From contig CM058232.1 in the NCBI GenBank assembly GCA_030180135.1, positions 62,207,330-62,271,329 of the forward strand: a DNA stretch of 64,000 nucleotides, read 5' to 3'. The notes under the pieces are model-generated. The model saw nothing but the letters and a program-made list of their open reading frames with translations. It was not told where the DNA came from and searched no databases. The position numbers were made by a program, and so were the translations under genes. Below, piece after piece: positions 32,487-44,597 of this stretch. The stretch's first letter is position 1, and each line of letters opens with the position of its first letter. The DNA is from Orychophragmus violaceus. Its lineage: Eukaryota > Streptophyta > Magnoliopsida > Brassicales > Brassicaceae.

Positions 32487-32488
32487 CT
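31068..32488 (+). other. Untranslated leader of Copia K
   Basis: About 1.4 kb without a gene. It holds TCGATCGA pairs with cores at 31222/31245 and 31321/31344 (23 bp here, not 21), AT-rich sequence, and the conserved block at about 32190-32350 (GGGAGTCCCGGGCC, GGTGACGGCCAGTGGCCCA) shared with C. Confidence 0.78.
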
Positions 32489-35400
32489 ATGTCAAGCACA
32501 ACAACACAAAACACTTTCTCGATCCGGTCTGCCCTTGAGAAGGACAAACTGAACGGATCAAACTTCCTGAACTGGTCCAGGAACCTGAGACTTGTACTCA
32601 GGCAGGAGAAGAAGGCTTATGTCCTTGAAAGAGTTCTCCCCCCTAGACCTGCGAATAATGCCGCACAAGCTGTGAAGAATGCTTGGGATACGCATTCTTC
32701 AGATGCTAATGACGTGGTTTGCCTAATGTTGGCGACAATGGCTCCCGAACTGCAGATTCAGTGGGAAGGCCTGACTTGTCCCATGGAACTGATGGCAAAC
32801 CTGAAAGCGTTGTTTCAGGAGCAGGCTCGTACAGAGAGATTCCAAACTGTAAAGAATCTCTTGGACTGTAAAATGGCTAAGGATGCAGCAGTGAGTCCAC
32901 ATGTTCTTAAAATGATGGGTTATCTCGATCATTTGACTAGACTCGACTGTCCTATAAGCCAAGAGCTTGCTTGTGATATCGTTCTGTAGTCTCTTACTCC
33001 TGCTTATGACCAGTTCACCTTGAACTATAATATGCATGGGTTGACAAAGACTTTGCCTGAGCTACATGGTATGCTCAAGACTGCAGAACCTAATCTGAAG
33101 AAGGCCAAGGACCCGTCTGTACTCATGGTGCAGAAGGGCTAGGGTTTCAAGAAATCTGCTGCAGACAAGGGAAAGGGCAAGGCTGTCCACAACAAAAAGG
33201 CCAAGCCCAAGCCCGTGTCTAAAGCTGGGCCTTCTGATATCTGCCACTTTTGCAAAGAGGCAGGGCATTATCGCAGGGACTGTAAGAAATACCAGGAAAG
33301 TCTGAAGGAGAAGAAGAAGTCCTTCGCGACTACTTCTTCAGGTATTTTTGTTATTGAAGTAAATACTACTACTTCTGATAATACCACTTGGGTATTAGAT
33401 ACTGGATGTGGGGCTCATATTTGTACTAATGTGCAGGCGCTCAGCAACAGTAGAAGGTTGAAGCAAGGGCAAGTAGAGTTGCGGGTTGGTAATGGAGCGA
33501 AGGTTCCAGCACTGGCCGTTGGCACTTACTTGTTATCTTTACCTTCTGGATTGATTTTAGAACTTGAGAATTGTTATTTTGTACCTGCTATAAGCAGAAA
33601 TATCATTTCAGTTTCATTATTGGATTTACAAGGATTTGATTTTTCTATTAAGAATAAATTGTGTTCCTTTAATCTCAATGATATGTTCTATGGCTGTGCC
33701 CCTCTTATTAATGGGATGTACATGCTGGATCAATCTACTCCAGTATATAACATTAATACAAAACGGTTCAAATCTAACGAAGAAAATGAAACGTTTCTCT
33801 GGCATTGTCGTTTAGGGCACATTAGTGAGAAACGCGTCAAGAGGCTCCATTCAAATGGACTCTTGGGCTCATTTGACTTTGAGTCTTGTGAGCAATGCGA
33901 ATCTTGCCTAATGGGCAAAATGACACGGGCCCCTTTTAATAAACCCACAGAAAGGGCCAGTGAACTATTGGGCCTGATACATACTGACGTGTGTGGCCCA
34001 ATGTCCACAAATGCTAGAGGAAACTATCAGTACTTCATTACATTCACTGATGATTTCAGTAGATATGGATATGTCTACTTGATGAAACATAAGTCGGAAA
34101 CCTTTGAGAAGTTCAAAGAATTCCAGAATGAAGTACATAACCAGCTTGGTAAGAGTATTAAGGCTCTTTGGTCGGACCGAGGAGGAGAATACTTGAGCCA
34201 GGAATTCCGTGATCATCTGAGTGAGTGTGGGATCATCTCCCAACTCACACCTCCTGGAACACCTCAGTGGAATGGTGTGTCTGAGAGAAGCAATCGGACA
34301 TTGTTAGATATGGTCCGATCCATGATGAGTCACACAGACCTTCCTATATCCCTTTGGGGATATGCTTTGCTAACCGCAACGTTCACACTGAACAGAGTGC
34401 CATCAAAAGCAGTAGCAAAGACACCATATGAGTTATGGACTGGAAAAGCTCCAGCAATGTCTTTTCTCAGAATTTGGGGTTGTGAAGCCTATGTCAAAAG
34501 ATTAATCTCAGACAAGCTTACACCAAAATCTGATAAATGCTACTTCATTGGTTATCCTAGGGATACCAAGGCTTATTACTTCTATCTGCGATCAGAGAAC
34601 AAGATCTTTGTTGCTCGGGATTGTACTTTTCTTGAGAGGGAATTTCTCTCTAAGAAAGATAGTGGGAGTAAGGTACAACTTGATGAAATTCAAGAAGGAC
34701 AGGAACCTGTTCAACCTAATGAGGAAGAACAGCAGGATGAATTACATGAAGTTGTAATAGAACCTGAACCTGAAGTACCTGAAGTTCGAAGATCCGGAAG
34801 GATCCGTCACGAACCCGATAGATATCAGGGATTCCTCGTGACTAATTGCCATGATCTTTTGATCATTGACGGTGATGAACCCTCGAACTTTGCAGAAGCC
34901 ATGATGGGCCCTGACTCCTTAAAGTGGCGTGAAGCCACTGAATCCGAGATGGACTCCATGTCTAGCAACCAAGTGTTTTCACTGGTTGACTTACCCGCTG
35001 GTGCTAAAGCCATCGAGTGTAAATGGATCTTCAAGAAGAAGATTGACGTGGATGGAAATGTCCAGATTTACAAGGACAGGTTGGTGGTAAAAGGTTTCAA
35101 GCAAATTCATGGTATAGACTATGATGAAACCTATTCACCAGTGGCCATGATGAAATCAATTCGGATTCTCCTAGCAACTGCCGCTTATTATGATTATGAG
35201 ATTTGGCAGATGGATGTGAAAAACGCCTTCCTGAATGGAATCTTGGAGGAGGATGTGTATATGACACAGCCTGACGGTTACATTGATCCTAAGAATGCTG
35301 GGAAAGTATGCAAGCTTCACAAATCCATTTATGGATTGAAGCAAGCATCGAGGAGTTGGAATCTTCGTTTTGATGAGGCAATAAAGAATTTTGACTTCAT

Positions 35401-36451
35401 CAGAAACAAGGAAGAACAATGTGTGTATAAGAAAACTAGTGGGAGCAAAGTGGCGTTTCTTATCCTATATGTCGATGACATATTGCTTCTTGGAAATGAT
35501 ATTCCAATGCTGAAGTCTGTTAAAGACTGGCTGGGAAGTTGTTTTTCCATGAAGGACATGGGTGAAGCCGCGTATGTTCTTGGAATCCGAATCTTTAGAG
35601 ACAGATCTAAAAGGCTGGTTGGACTTTGTCAAGATTCTTATATAGACAAAGTCCTGCATCGATTCAGAATGGATAAATCCAAGAAGGGATTCACGCCAAT
35701 GATACATGGTGCTACACTAAGCAAGGATCAGTGTCCTAAAACACCTGATGAGCTTAAGCGCATGAGTAAGATACCTTATGCTTCGGCTATAGGATCTATC
35801 ATGTATGCCATGATCTGTACTCGTCCTGATGTTGCTTATGCACTAAGCATGACGAGTAGGTACCAGTCTGATCCAGGTGAGAATCACTGGATTGCCGTAA
35901 AGAATATCCTGAAGTATTTGAGGAATACTAAGGATAAGTTCTTGGTTTACGGAGGAAGTGAAGTGCTTGAAATGAGTGGATTCACGGATGCAAGTTTTCA
36001 GACAGATAAAGATGATTTCCGGTCACAGTCTGGTTACATCTTCTGTCTGAATGGCGGTGCAGTAAGTTGGAAGAGCTCCAAGCAGAGCACCGTGGCAGAT
36101 TCCACAACTGAAGCTGAATACATCGCTGCTTCAGAAGCTGCGAAGGAAGGAGTTTGGATAAGGAACTTCATGATTGAACTCGGTGTATTCCCAAATGCCA
36201 CTGAGCCTTTGACACTGTATTGTGACAACAATGGTGCAATTGCTCAAGCCAAGGAACCGAGACATCATCAGAAATCCAAACATATTATGAGAAGGTATCA
36301 CCTGATTCGTGATATAGTGAATAGAGGTGAAGTGATGGTCAGCAGAGTTCCCACTGATGAGAACGTGGCTGACCCGTTGACAAAGCCACTCCCGAGACCT
36401 AAGCACGAGTTGCATACTGCTGCTGTAGGAATTAGAGATTTTCAAATGTAA
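32489..36451 (+). pseudogene. Copia K gag-pol, two TAG codons in gag
   Basis: 1320 codons in one frame from the ATG at 32489, broken only by TAG at 32987-32989 (CAG in element C) and TAG at 33140-33142. Gag shows the same order as in C, with the zinc knuckle CHFCKEAGHYRRDC downstream of the second stop. Protease DTG, integrase HHCC and the DDE residues, RT YVDD and RNase H motifs are all present and in frame to the end. So pol is potentially functional but would be translated only by readthrough or internal initiation. The first stop lies in a CTGCAG context and could come from deamination of a methylated CHG site. Confidence 0.92.
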
Positions 36452-37287
36452 TCTCTTTTTGAGTGGGAGTTGTGAGGGCTTTATTTTAGTTATTTTGATT
36501 GGTTCATGTAAACATTTTTTAAATGTTAATGAAATTTTTATTTCTGGATTATTTTTAACTGTGATATAAAATAATCGTTCCAAAATGATTCATGTCATAA
36601 TATATGGGCCATCGAAGTACATGAGTAGACTTGATCCTGAAACCCCATATTTAACGAAATGACATAAACCATAGTGTCCATAGTCGAAGGTTGTTGAAAT
36701 TGGAACACCAACAACCACTTGAGACTAGAGTGTGTTGAGACTTATGACCAAGTTTCGAGGGGTCATAGATGCGCGGCATCAAAGTCGACACATAGGTATA
36801 TGTAGGGGAGCATATGACCGGACATGGCCCGCTGATGAGAACTCTACAAGATATTAATATCTGTGTCATGAGAGGTTCTCATATACGACAATAGAGTATA
36901 GTCCTTAGACCTGAGTTCGCATGCATGTGGCTGCACATGGATTGATGCGCTTTGATCATTGTCTAACGTTGTTTCGTAACTGGGAGCTATAAGGACCTTG
37001 GTTGGGTGTATTATAAAGTGTGTAGTTCATAGTGATGCAACAAGATGGGATTTTTCCCTGCCGTTTAACGGAGGTAATATCTCTAGGCCAATCGGAGACT
37101 TGATAGCTGGTAAGAGAGTGGCCACTCCCAAACGGACTTACCCAAGTCGTTTGAATTGTCAGTATCAAATCTGGTCCGATGAACATGGTCTGGCTATATA
37201 AGGATGACACGCATCTTGCCTTACGCCAGATCGAGATATTGAGACAAAAGGATTAGGGAATGTAGGATTCCAGTACAAGTGGGAGAT
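36452..37287 (+). other. 3' noncoding region and polypurine tract of Copia K
   Basis: No gene. Nearly identical to 14086-14921 in E. Contains the dyad with one change (ACAATAGAGTATAGT) near 36889 and ends in AAGTGGGAGAT at 37277-37287. Confidence 0.82.
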
Positions 37288-37929
37288 TGTTGGGAATGTC
37301 CTGAAATCTACTGTGCTATCTCTAGAAAGTATGATAAGTGTCGAGATCAGACATAAGTCATAAATACTGGGAGGTCATGATGACTTGCTAGAGCCCGCTC
37401 TTGATCTATAAGTTAAGTACTTATTACCAGTATTGTATGATCCTAAAGGGTCACACACCATAGCTAACGGGAAAGTTAAAAAGGAACTAATACAGTAAGA
37501 TGCAAGACATTTACTGTATTTGTACAGAGAATTGGGCCAGACAAAATACAGTCTTTTGTCTGATTTGGGTCTTGGGCCCAAAAGCCTAATAGGCCATTAG
37601 TTTAATTACTTGGGCCCATATAAGGGAAGAGGAGGCGCCAGTAATACCATTCTTCTGCGATTTTTCTAGGTCTAGCCGTCCTCTCTCTCTCTCTGTTGTT
37701 CCAGCTTGGTCTAGCAGCCTGATCCAGTAGCTTGTAAGAGTGTGGATACCAAGGAGGAGCCAGTAATCATCAGCTCTTGCAGATCTCGATATTCCCTTGA
37801 TTAATCCGCTGCAATCATAAGGTAATAATCCTGATCTGTTTATGATTCAACTGCAAATCACCTAGATCCTAGTTGATTATGTTAGGTTGTAATCTGATAA
37901 ATAAACCTATGAACAAACATAATCCTTCA
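37288..37929 (+). repeat. 3' LTR of Copia K
   Basis: 642 bp, seven substitutions from the 5' LTR by eye. Followed by TSD ACTGA and the resumed L LTR. Confidence 0.95.
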
Positions 37930-38257
37930 ACTGATGTTACGGTTTGTAAACCGTGGACCTATTTATAGGGGCCAGGTTACACGACCTAGAGAGAGCCGTC
38001 GCAGACAGTTTTTCTTGACAGAAAAACGGACCCTCTTCCTCTAGAAACACGCAGAGAATCCCAGGAGATCCGATCACCGGTACTAGCATCCCGGCGGATT
38101 CCAGCTTGTGTGCGTGTGGACTACGATAGAGGCGCAGCTATTAAGGCGCTCTAGATCTCGTTTACCTGCTCCAATTTCTGCTGCCAATCTCCAGGTAATC
38201 ACGAGGTCAGTTCTTGGATTCAATCACCTAGACCCAGGATCCTAGGGATTCCAACAG

Positions 38258-38275
38258 TGGTATCAGAGCCATAGG
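38258..38275 (+). promoter_or_regulatory. Primer binding site of Copia L
   Basis: TGGTATCAGAGCC one base after the LTR, identical over 13 bases to that of C. Confidence 0.9.
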
Positions 38276-39909
38276 GTTTAATAGATTGAATCAGTAGCCT
38301 AGAATTCGATTAAATGGCTTTATGATTGAATTGATGCTAGCTAGGATTCGTTTTGTTAATAAGAATCTCGGATTTGTTAATATCGAAAACGAAGAACTGT
38401 GTTTTCGCACAGCATCGATCGATGCAATGGGTGTGTCGATCGATGCAGCCCGAAAACGGCAAAACAGATTTAGGGTTTTCGCACAGCATCGATCGGTGCA
38501 CTGGGTGCATCGATCGATGCAGCGCGAAAATGCAAAAGGATATTGTATTTTCGCATAGCGTCGATCGACACAAAACTTGTGTCGATCGATGCATCGCGAA
38601 TTCGCCTATTAAATCAATGGGTTTCGATTTAGAAATCGCACTGTGTCGATCGACACACTGGGTGCATCGATCGACACAGGCTGTGCGAAAGGATAGATCG
38701 GTTCAATTGGATTGAACCGGTTATCTCGCATGGTTATGTCGGTTTAATTCGATTAAAATTCCCTGATACCCTACTGTATCGATCGACACAGGTTTAGTGT
38801 CGGTCGACACAGTCCTTGCGATTGGTTAATCGGTTCAATTGGATTGAATTGGTTATCATGCTTGGTTAAGGTAGGTCAGATCGGTTTAAATTGGATGAAT
38901 TGATTCAATTGGATTGAATTAGTTATCTCAATTGGAATAAACCAATTTGATTAGTTAAGATCAGTTTGATTGGATAAGTCGGTTCAATTAGATTGGACCG
39001 GTTATCGCAATTGGTCTAAGACCGGTTATAGGGTTGGTAAAGGTTGCATATCAAATGTCGAATAAGTGTGTCAGTCGATGCGCGTGGTGACGATGCGAAC
39101 CGTAATCGTTTGGTTTTGAACCAGATGATTGAAAAACCGAACCAAATGACCTAACCCACTTAAATTAGAACAAGTAAAACTTAATTGAAATTAAAAGTTA
39201 AAATTGTTCTAAACCTATTTAATACACATTGGATGTGTGTTAGACCGAAGCTTAGTTATTCAATATGGTCAACTGTCAAGACTCGTTTCGTTGTTGGATA
39301 GTCTTGCCAAGAGCTTGGTGTCCACAATTACATGAGTAAGGCAGGTAGTAGTGTTGATGGTCTTGCAGTGCTTGACATCAACTATTGCATGACCTAAAAG
39401 ATTGAATTACTAATCTTTTAAAGTTCCATTTCCTCAACTAAATATCAAGTGATCTTGATGTCTTGCCCAATCTTTTCTACTGTCAAGACTCGTGTCGTTT
39501 GTTGGATACTCTTGGAGTCCTTGGTATCCACTGCAACATAAGTAAGGCAGATGGTCATTGACAGACTTGCAGTGCAACTGTCAGTGATCACAAGACAGAA
39601 GAGATTGGTTTTACTTGACTGGGCTATCAGAAGTTCTGGGCCCAGAGACGTCAGAGTGGATGAGACATGGATTGTCTCATCTACGACCAAGAGTTGTACT
39701 GAGTACAATTAGCAATGATTTGCTTACCTAGATTGCTAAACTCTGGGTGAAGACGAGTCGTCCACTCGGATTTTAGTGATGTATGGATCTTGGATTATTA
39801 TATTCATTGAGGAAACATTGTTTGAATATAATGCGAGTTTTCTTATTGGATAAGATTCCCCATTTTCTGAAATCATAACTAAAATTTTCTTTGATTAAAA
39901 TTTCAGCCT
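38276..39909 (+). other. Untranslated leader of Copia L
   Basis: About 1.6 kb without a gene. It begins with five TCGATCGA pairs, continues with a run of GGTTCAATTGGATTGAA-like repeats (38700-39020), and ends with a block at 39610-39780 (GACTGGGCTATCAG, CTCTGGGTGA) that is a diverged form of the conserved C and K block. Confidence 0.78.
38416..38806 (+). repeat. Array of five paired TCGATCGA modules in L leader
   Basis: Core pairs at 38416/38437, 38490/38511, 38562/38583, 38647/38668 and 38780/38801, every pair 21 bp apart. Each is an inverted repeat; the third has perfect 13-bp arms (TCGATCGACACAA and its complement) with a 3-nt loop. Around the second pair the arms extend into TTTTCGC/GCGAAAA. 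As RNA each module could fold into a stable hairpin. Confidence 0.92.
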
Positions 39910-40797
39910 ATGTCTAAAACTACCTTCTCGTTACGACCCGTCCTTGAGAAGGACAAGTTAAATGGGTCAAATTTCCTGGATTGGTATCGCAATTTGAGAT
40001 TAATCCTCAAGCAGGAGAGTAAGGACTATGTCCTTGAGAAAGCTCTTCCAGAAAGGCTTGGGACCAATCGCTCGAATGCAGTATATGATGCTTGGAATAA
40101 GCATTATATTGATGTGGTAGATGTGCGTGATCTGATGTTGGCTACCATGAACTCGGACTTGAAGAGTCAATACGAGAACATGGAGTCGCCAATAGAGATG
40201 ATCACCAACCTGAAACTGAAGTTTCAGGATCTGGCACGAGTTGAGAGATTCCAGATGGTGAAGTCTCTCACTGGGTGCAAGCTACCAGAGGATGCTCCAG
40301 TAAGTCCTCATGTCATTAAACTGATGGGTTACATTGATAACCTGGGGAAACTGGAATGTCCTGTCAGCTTAGAGTTGGCCACTGACATCATTCTGCAGTC
40401 GCTGCCGTCAAGCTATGAGAAGTTCATTGAGAACTATATCAAGAAAGGCTTGACGAAGACGTTGACTGAGCTGCATGGCATGCTCAAAACAGCAGAGCAA
40501 GACATCAAGAAGGGTAAAAGATTTAAGAAATCTTGTGTTGACAAGGGTAGAGGCAGGGCCGTCCAGATTTGGAATCAGGATAAGCCAGTGTCATCTTATA
40601 AGCCCAAGTCCGGCCCATCTAGTGTTAAAAGGTGCTTCTACTGTGATGAGTCAGGGCATTGGAAGAGAGATTGCATTAAATTCTTGGAAGATTCACAAGA
40701 GATGAAGGAGATGTATGGTACTTCTTCTTCAGGTATTGTGTTATTAATTCAAGTTCTACATAAGTATTGGATACTAGTTGTGGTACTGATATTTTGA
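39910..40797 (+). CDS. Gag of Copia L
   Basis: An open frame starting at the ATG directly after the predicted splice acceptor. It is collinear with gag of C and K over about 275 residues: N-terminal MSKTTFSLRPVLEKDKL, the UBN2-like region, and a zinc knuckle C-x2-C-x4-H-x4-C at residues 242-255. Unlike K it has no internal stop. Near the protease, around 40745, a deletion puts the last 20 or so residues out of the family frame and the TGA at 40795-40797 ends it. The product should be a Gag able to bind RNA and assemble, with no linked enzymes. Confidence 0.88.
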   Translation: MSKTTFSLRPVLEKDKLNGSNFLDWYRNLRLILKQESKDYVLEKALPERLGTNRSNAVYDAWNKHYIDVVDVRDLMLATMNSDLKSQYENMESPIEMITNLKLKFQDLARVERFQMVKSLTGCKLPEDAPVSPHVIKLMGYIDNLGKLECPVSLELATDIILQSLPSSYEKFIENYIKKGLTKTLTELHGMLKTAEQDIKKGKRFKKSCVDKGRGRAVQIWNQDKPVSSYKPKSGPSSVKRCFYCDESGHWKRDCIKFLEDSQEMKEMYGTSSSGIVLLIQVLHKYWILVVVLIF

Positions 40798-43100
40798 AAT
40801 ATGCAGGACCTAAGCGACAGTAGAATGTTGAAGAAAGGACAAGTGGAACTGCGTGTCTGGTTGAAGCAATGGTTGCTGCATGAGCCGTAGAGATTCTCCA
40901 CTTGTAGGAGCCTTTCATACTTGGTTTTAGAAATTAAGTAATTACTACTATGTATCTGCCTTGTGCAGAAATGTCTTTCATTTTCTTGTAAAGAATTTGG
41001 ATGTTTTTCATTTTGATAAAAGACAAGTTTTGTTCTTTAGATCTTAATGAAATATCATATGGTAGCACCCCGTTTAGAATGGGTTTTATATCTTAAACCA
41101 GCGAAAGTTAGAATATAACACTAATACTAAAGGTTTAAGTCTGATGACTCGAACTCGACTTTTCCTTGGCACAGTCGTTTTGACCACATAGAGTGAAGCG
41201 GATTCAGAAGTTTCATGGTTATGGGCTTCAGGCTCATTTAATTGTAAATCATTTGAGACATGAATTCTGCTTGCTGGGCCAAATGACTGAGGCTTCTTTA
41301 GCAGAGCTAAAGAAAAGGGCCAGAGGCTTATTGGGCCTTACACGATGTATGTGGCCCGATGGCGTCAGTAAGTATGGATGTGTTCTTATGATGAGACACG
41401 AGTAGGAATCTTTTGAGGAGTTCCAAAAATGAAGTATAGAACCGATTTGACAGAAGTGTTGAGATCCTCGATTAGATCGCGGAGGAAAATACTTAAGTCA
41501 AGAATTGGGTGATCATCTGACTGAGTGTGAAGTCATACCACAGCTCTTTTCTCAAGGAAAGCCTAATTGGTGTTTCTGAGAGAATGAATCGGATCTTATT
41601 GGATATGCTCCGATTAATGATGAGTCACATGAATCTTCCATTATCCTTTTAAAATACGCTCTAAAATGAATATGTTTACGCTAAATAAGTTTTCTATAAG
41701 AATCAGTGAAAAACACCACATTGGATGTGGACTGGGTGATTTCCAAATATGTTTTCCTGATTAATTGGGATTGCAAGGAGTGTGTGAGGCAGTTGCCAAC
41801 ACACAAACTTGAACCCAAATCTAATAAGTGTTGCTTCGCTGGTTGTCCTAGGGAAACCAATGCTTAGTACTTTTGCAACCAATCCGAGAACAAAGTTTTG
41901 TTGTTCGGAACTCTGTCTTTCCAAGAAGAACAGTGGGAGTAAAAGTACAACTCGCAGAAATTCGAGAAATATAGGAGGTTGTTCAACCTGTTGAGGGAGA
42001 GCAGCAGTTGGATCTACAGAGTGATGTAGGATCGACACCTGTGGAGCCTGAAGTTCGCTGATCCTAATGGATCCGTCACTGAACCGAGGGTGATTCCTCG
42101 TGACCGATTGCCGTGATCTGTTGATCATTGAAAAGTGACGAGCATGCGAAATTCAAAGAAGCGAAGGTGAGCCCCAACTCCGAAAAATTGGCTGGTTATG
42201 CATGTTAGCTTCACCGGTTGAAGCAAGCATCTTGGAGTTGGAATCTATGTTCTGTTAAAACGGTCAAAGGCTTTGACTCGATCAGGAACGAATAGAAACA
42301 ACGCGTTTACAAGTAAACTAGTGGGAGCGTAATTGCAATTCTCAAACTGTATGTTAAGAACGTACTTAATCTCATAAACGACGTTCCGACGCTAAAGTCT
42401 TGTCAAGATTTGGGTCGGAAGTCAAATTTAACGATGGACATGGGAGAAGTCGCGTGAGTTCTTGGAATATGGATCCATTGAAATGGATTAGAAGAGCTAA
42501 TTGGATCGGGTCAGAATCCTTATGATTATAAGGTATTGGACAGATCCAATATGCATGATTCCAAGAATAGCTTCATACCAAAGGTCTTATGGCAATAATC
42601 TTAGCAAGATGAAGTGTCTCGGATACTGGCTGAGCTAGAATCTATGAGTGTGATTCCTTTTGCTTTTGCAATAGAATCCATCATGAATGCCATATCTTGC
42701 GCTCGTCTATATGCAGCTTACACATATAACATGACGAGAAGATACCAATATATTCCGGTAAAGTAACTGGACAGTTGTAAGGAATATCCCCAAGTGTTTG
42801 AGGAACACTAAGGATATGTTCTTGTACAACTGAGGAAATGACGAATCTGTTAAGAGTGGTTAGACAGACAAAGATGATTCACGGTTCCCACCTGTTTATG
42901 TCTCTTTGTCTGTGTAGCGGGGCTATCTGTTGGAAAGGTTTCCAAGCAGTGGACCGCAGAATAGTGCTTATTAAAGATCAGCAGTGTGGTTTGTTGGAAT
43001 GGCTCCAAGCAAGAACACCGCAGCATCTCTCACAACCTAAGCATGATTTTCATGCTGTTGCTGTAGGTACTAGATATCTGAATACGTGGTCTAGATTCTA
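40798..43100 (+). pseudogene. Decayed pol of Copia L
   Basis: Patches of integrase (AGAGGCTTATTGGGCCTTAC near 41321), RT (GTTGAAGCAAGCATCTTGGA near 42219) and the C-terminal end of RNase H (GCTGTTGCTGTAGG near 43051) are in the correct order, but substitutions and indels are everywhere and no frame exceeds 142 codons. About 2.3 kb remain of an expected 3.2 kb. The YVDD region is unreadable. Damage is far greater than in the LTRs or gag of the same element. Confidence 0.87.
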
Positions 43101-43909
43101 GTGGCAGTTATGTTAGTTATGATGTTCAGATAGACATGATGTAGTCATGATTATGAAAAACTGACATCAGCATTATTTGATCATTGGATGATTAAATAAT
43201 GGTCCCAAGTATTTTATGTTCATGTTATAGGACATCAAGTTGAGGACTTGATCATGAAACCCTATAAGTAAAAAGATGACATAAATTATGATTGTCCCTA
43301 GTCGAGATTGTCAAAGTAGGACACTGATAATCGCGAGAGACTAGCTTGTGAGGTGACTGTTGACTAAGTTTCATGGAGTTAATGATATGAGTATCACAGT
43401 CAGTCACATAGATATATGTTGGTGAACATATGATCGGACATGACCCACTAATGAGAACTCTACAGGATAGTTATATCTGTGTCATGAGAGTTTCTCATTA
43501 CGACTATAGAGTATAGTCCTTAGACCTGAGTTCATCATGCTTTCTAGTATATGAATTGGTGCACTTTGACCTTGTCAAATGTCGTTCCGTAACTGGCGGC
43601 TATAAAGACATTGCTTAGGCGTATCATGAAGTGTGTGTAGAAACAGGGATGGAACAAGATGGGATTTGTCCCTCCTATATAAAAGGAGATAAATATCTCA
43701 GGGCCCATCGAAGATTTGATACTGAGAAAATGCATGGCCGTGCTCAAACGAGGTAATTGTCAGTCGTTTGTTTTATCAGTATAGATCAGAAGTTCGATGA
43801 ACATGATATTGGCTATAATAAGGATGACACAATTTCTTTCCTTATGCCATATCGAGATATAGCGACAAAGGGATTGTGGGAATAGATGATTGCAGTACAA
43901 GTGGGAGAT
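43101..43909 (+). other. 3' noncoding region and polypurine tract of Copia L
   Basis: No gene. Diverged from those of C, E and K but keeps the perfect ACTATAGAGTATAGT dyad at about 43503 with CCTTAGACCTGAGTTC behind it, and the tract AAGTGGGAGAT at 43899-43909. Confidence 0.8.
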
Positions 43910-44597
43910 TGTTGGGATTGTGTCGTGAAATCACATTGTACTTACTCTAAAGATAGTTGTATTGTCGAGATCGGACAATTCATGTGATACTGGGTAGTCA
44001 TAATGTTTTGCTAGAAACCGCTTATGACAAATGAGTTGTAACTCATTTCTAGTATCGTGTGAACCTAAAGGGTCACACACCTAAGCAAGTTGGATACGCT
44101 TCTGTAGGGAATTGATCATTGGCATATGGTCCGATCAATGTGTATTGGATACACATTAAATTTGTGTTTTAAGAGGTGTGTCGATCGATGCCATTGGTGC
44201 GTCGATCGATACAAGAGGTGTGTCGATCATTGCCATTGGGTGCAACGATCGACACAAGGTCGATACCGTAACTGATGTTATGGTTTGTAAACCGTGGACC
44301 AATTTATAGGGGCCAGGTTACACGACCTAGAGAGAGCCGTCGCAGATAGTTTTTCTTGACAAAAAAACGGACCCTCTTCCTATAGAAACACGCAGAGAAT
44401 TCCAGGAGATCCGATCACCGGTACTAGCATCCCGGCGGATTCCAGCTTATGTGCGTGTGGACTACGATAGAGGCGCAGCTATTGAGGCACTCTAGATCTC
44501 GTTTACGTGCTCCAATTTCCGCTGCCAATCTCCAGGTAATCACGAGGTCAGTTCTTGGATTCAATCACCTAGACCCAGGATCCTAGGGATTCCAACA
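43910..44597 (+). repeat. 3' LTR of Copia L
   Basis: 688 bp, uninterrupted, 17 differences from the 5' LTR by eye, most of them transitions. Followed by TSD TAATA and the resumed G2 LTR. Confidence 0.94.

Larger units (their letters stand above)
30409..37929 (+). mobile_element. Ty1/copia element K, full length, two stops in gag
   Basis: 7521 bp with 642-bp LTRs, PBS, leader, gag-pol and polypurine tract, inserted in the 5' LTR of L with TSD ACTGA. LTRs differ at 7 positions by eye (1.1 percent). Organisation and protein match C. It is the innermost element of the five-deep nest. Confidence 0.95.
30043..38256 (+). repeat. 5' LTR of Copia L, split by K
   Basis: Starts TGTTGGGATTG and ends GATTCCAACA. 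K is inserted with TSD ACTGA (30404-30408 and 37930-37934). TATA-like TTTATAGG lies at 37962-37969, and a donor-like CAG/GTAATC at 38195. Confidence 0.93.
38195..39906 (+). other. Predicted leader intron of Copia L
   Basis: Donor CAG/GTAATC in U5, acceptor AAAATTTCAG three bases before the gag ATG at 39910; 1712 nt. It would remove the PBS and the whole dyad array. Confidence 0.5.
30043..44597 (+). mobile_element. Ty1/copia element L with intact gag and decayed pol
   Basis: 688-bp LTRs (30043-30408 plus 37935-38256; 43910-44597), PBS, long leader, open gag, ruined pol, 3' noncoding region and polypurine tract. TSD is TAATA. The 5' LTR is interrupted by K. LTRs differ at 17 positions by eye (2.5 percent), while pol is damaged far more, so the element probably moved with a dead pol. 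Confidence 0.92.

Noticed and set aside
32987..33142. Programmed stop readthrough between the parts of K gag
   Set aside because: Element C has sense codons at both places, so the TAGs are more simply mutations; one fits deamination at a CHG site.
38400..38820. CRISPR-like look of regularly repeated short palindromes in the L leader
   Set aside because: Units vary, spacers are not unique captured sequences, there are no cas genes, and the context is a plant retrotransposon leader.
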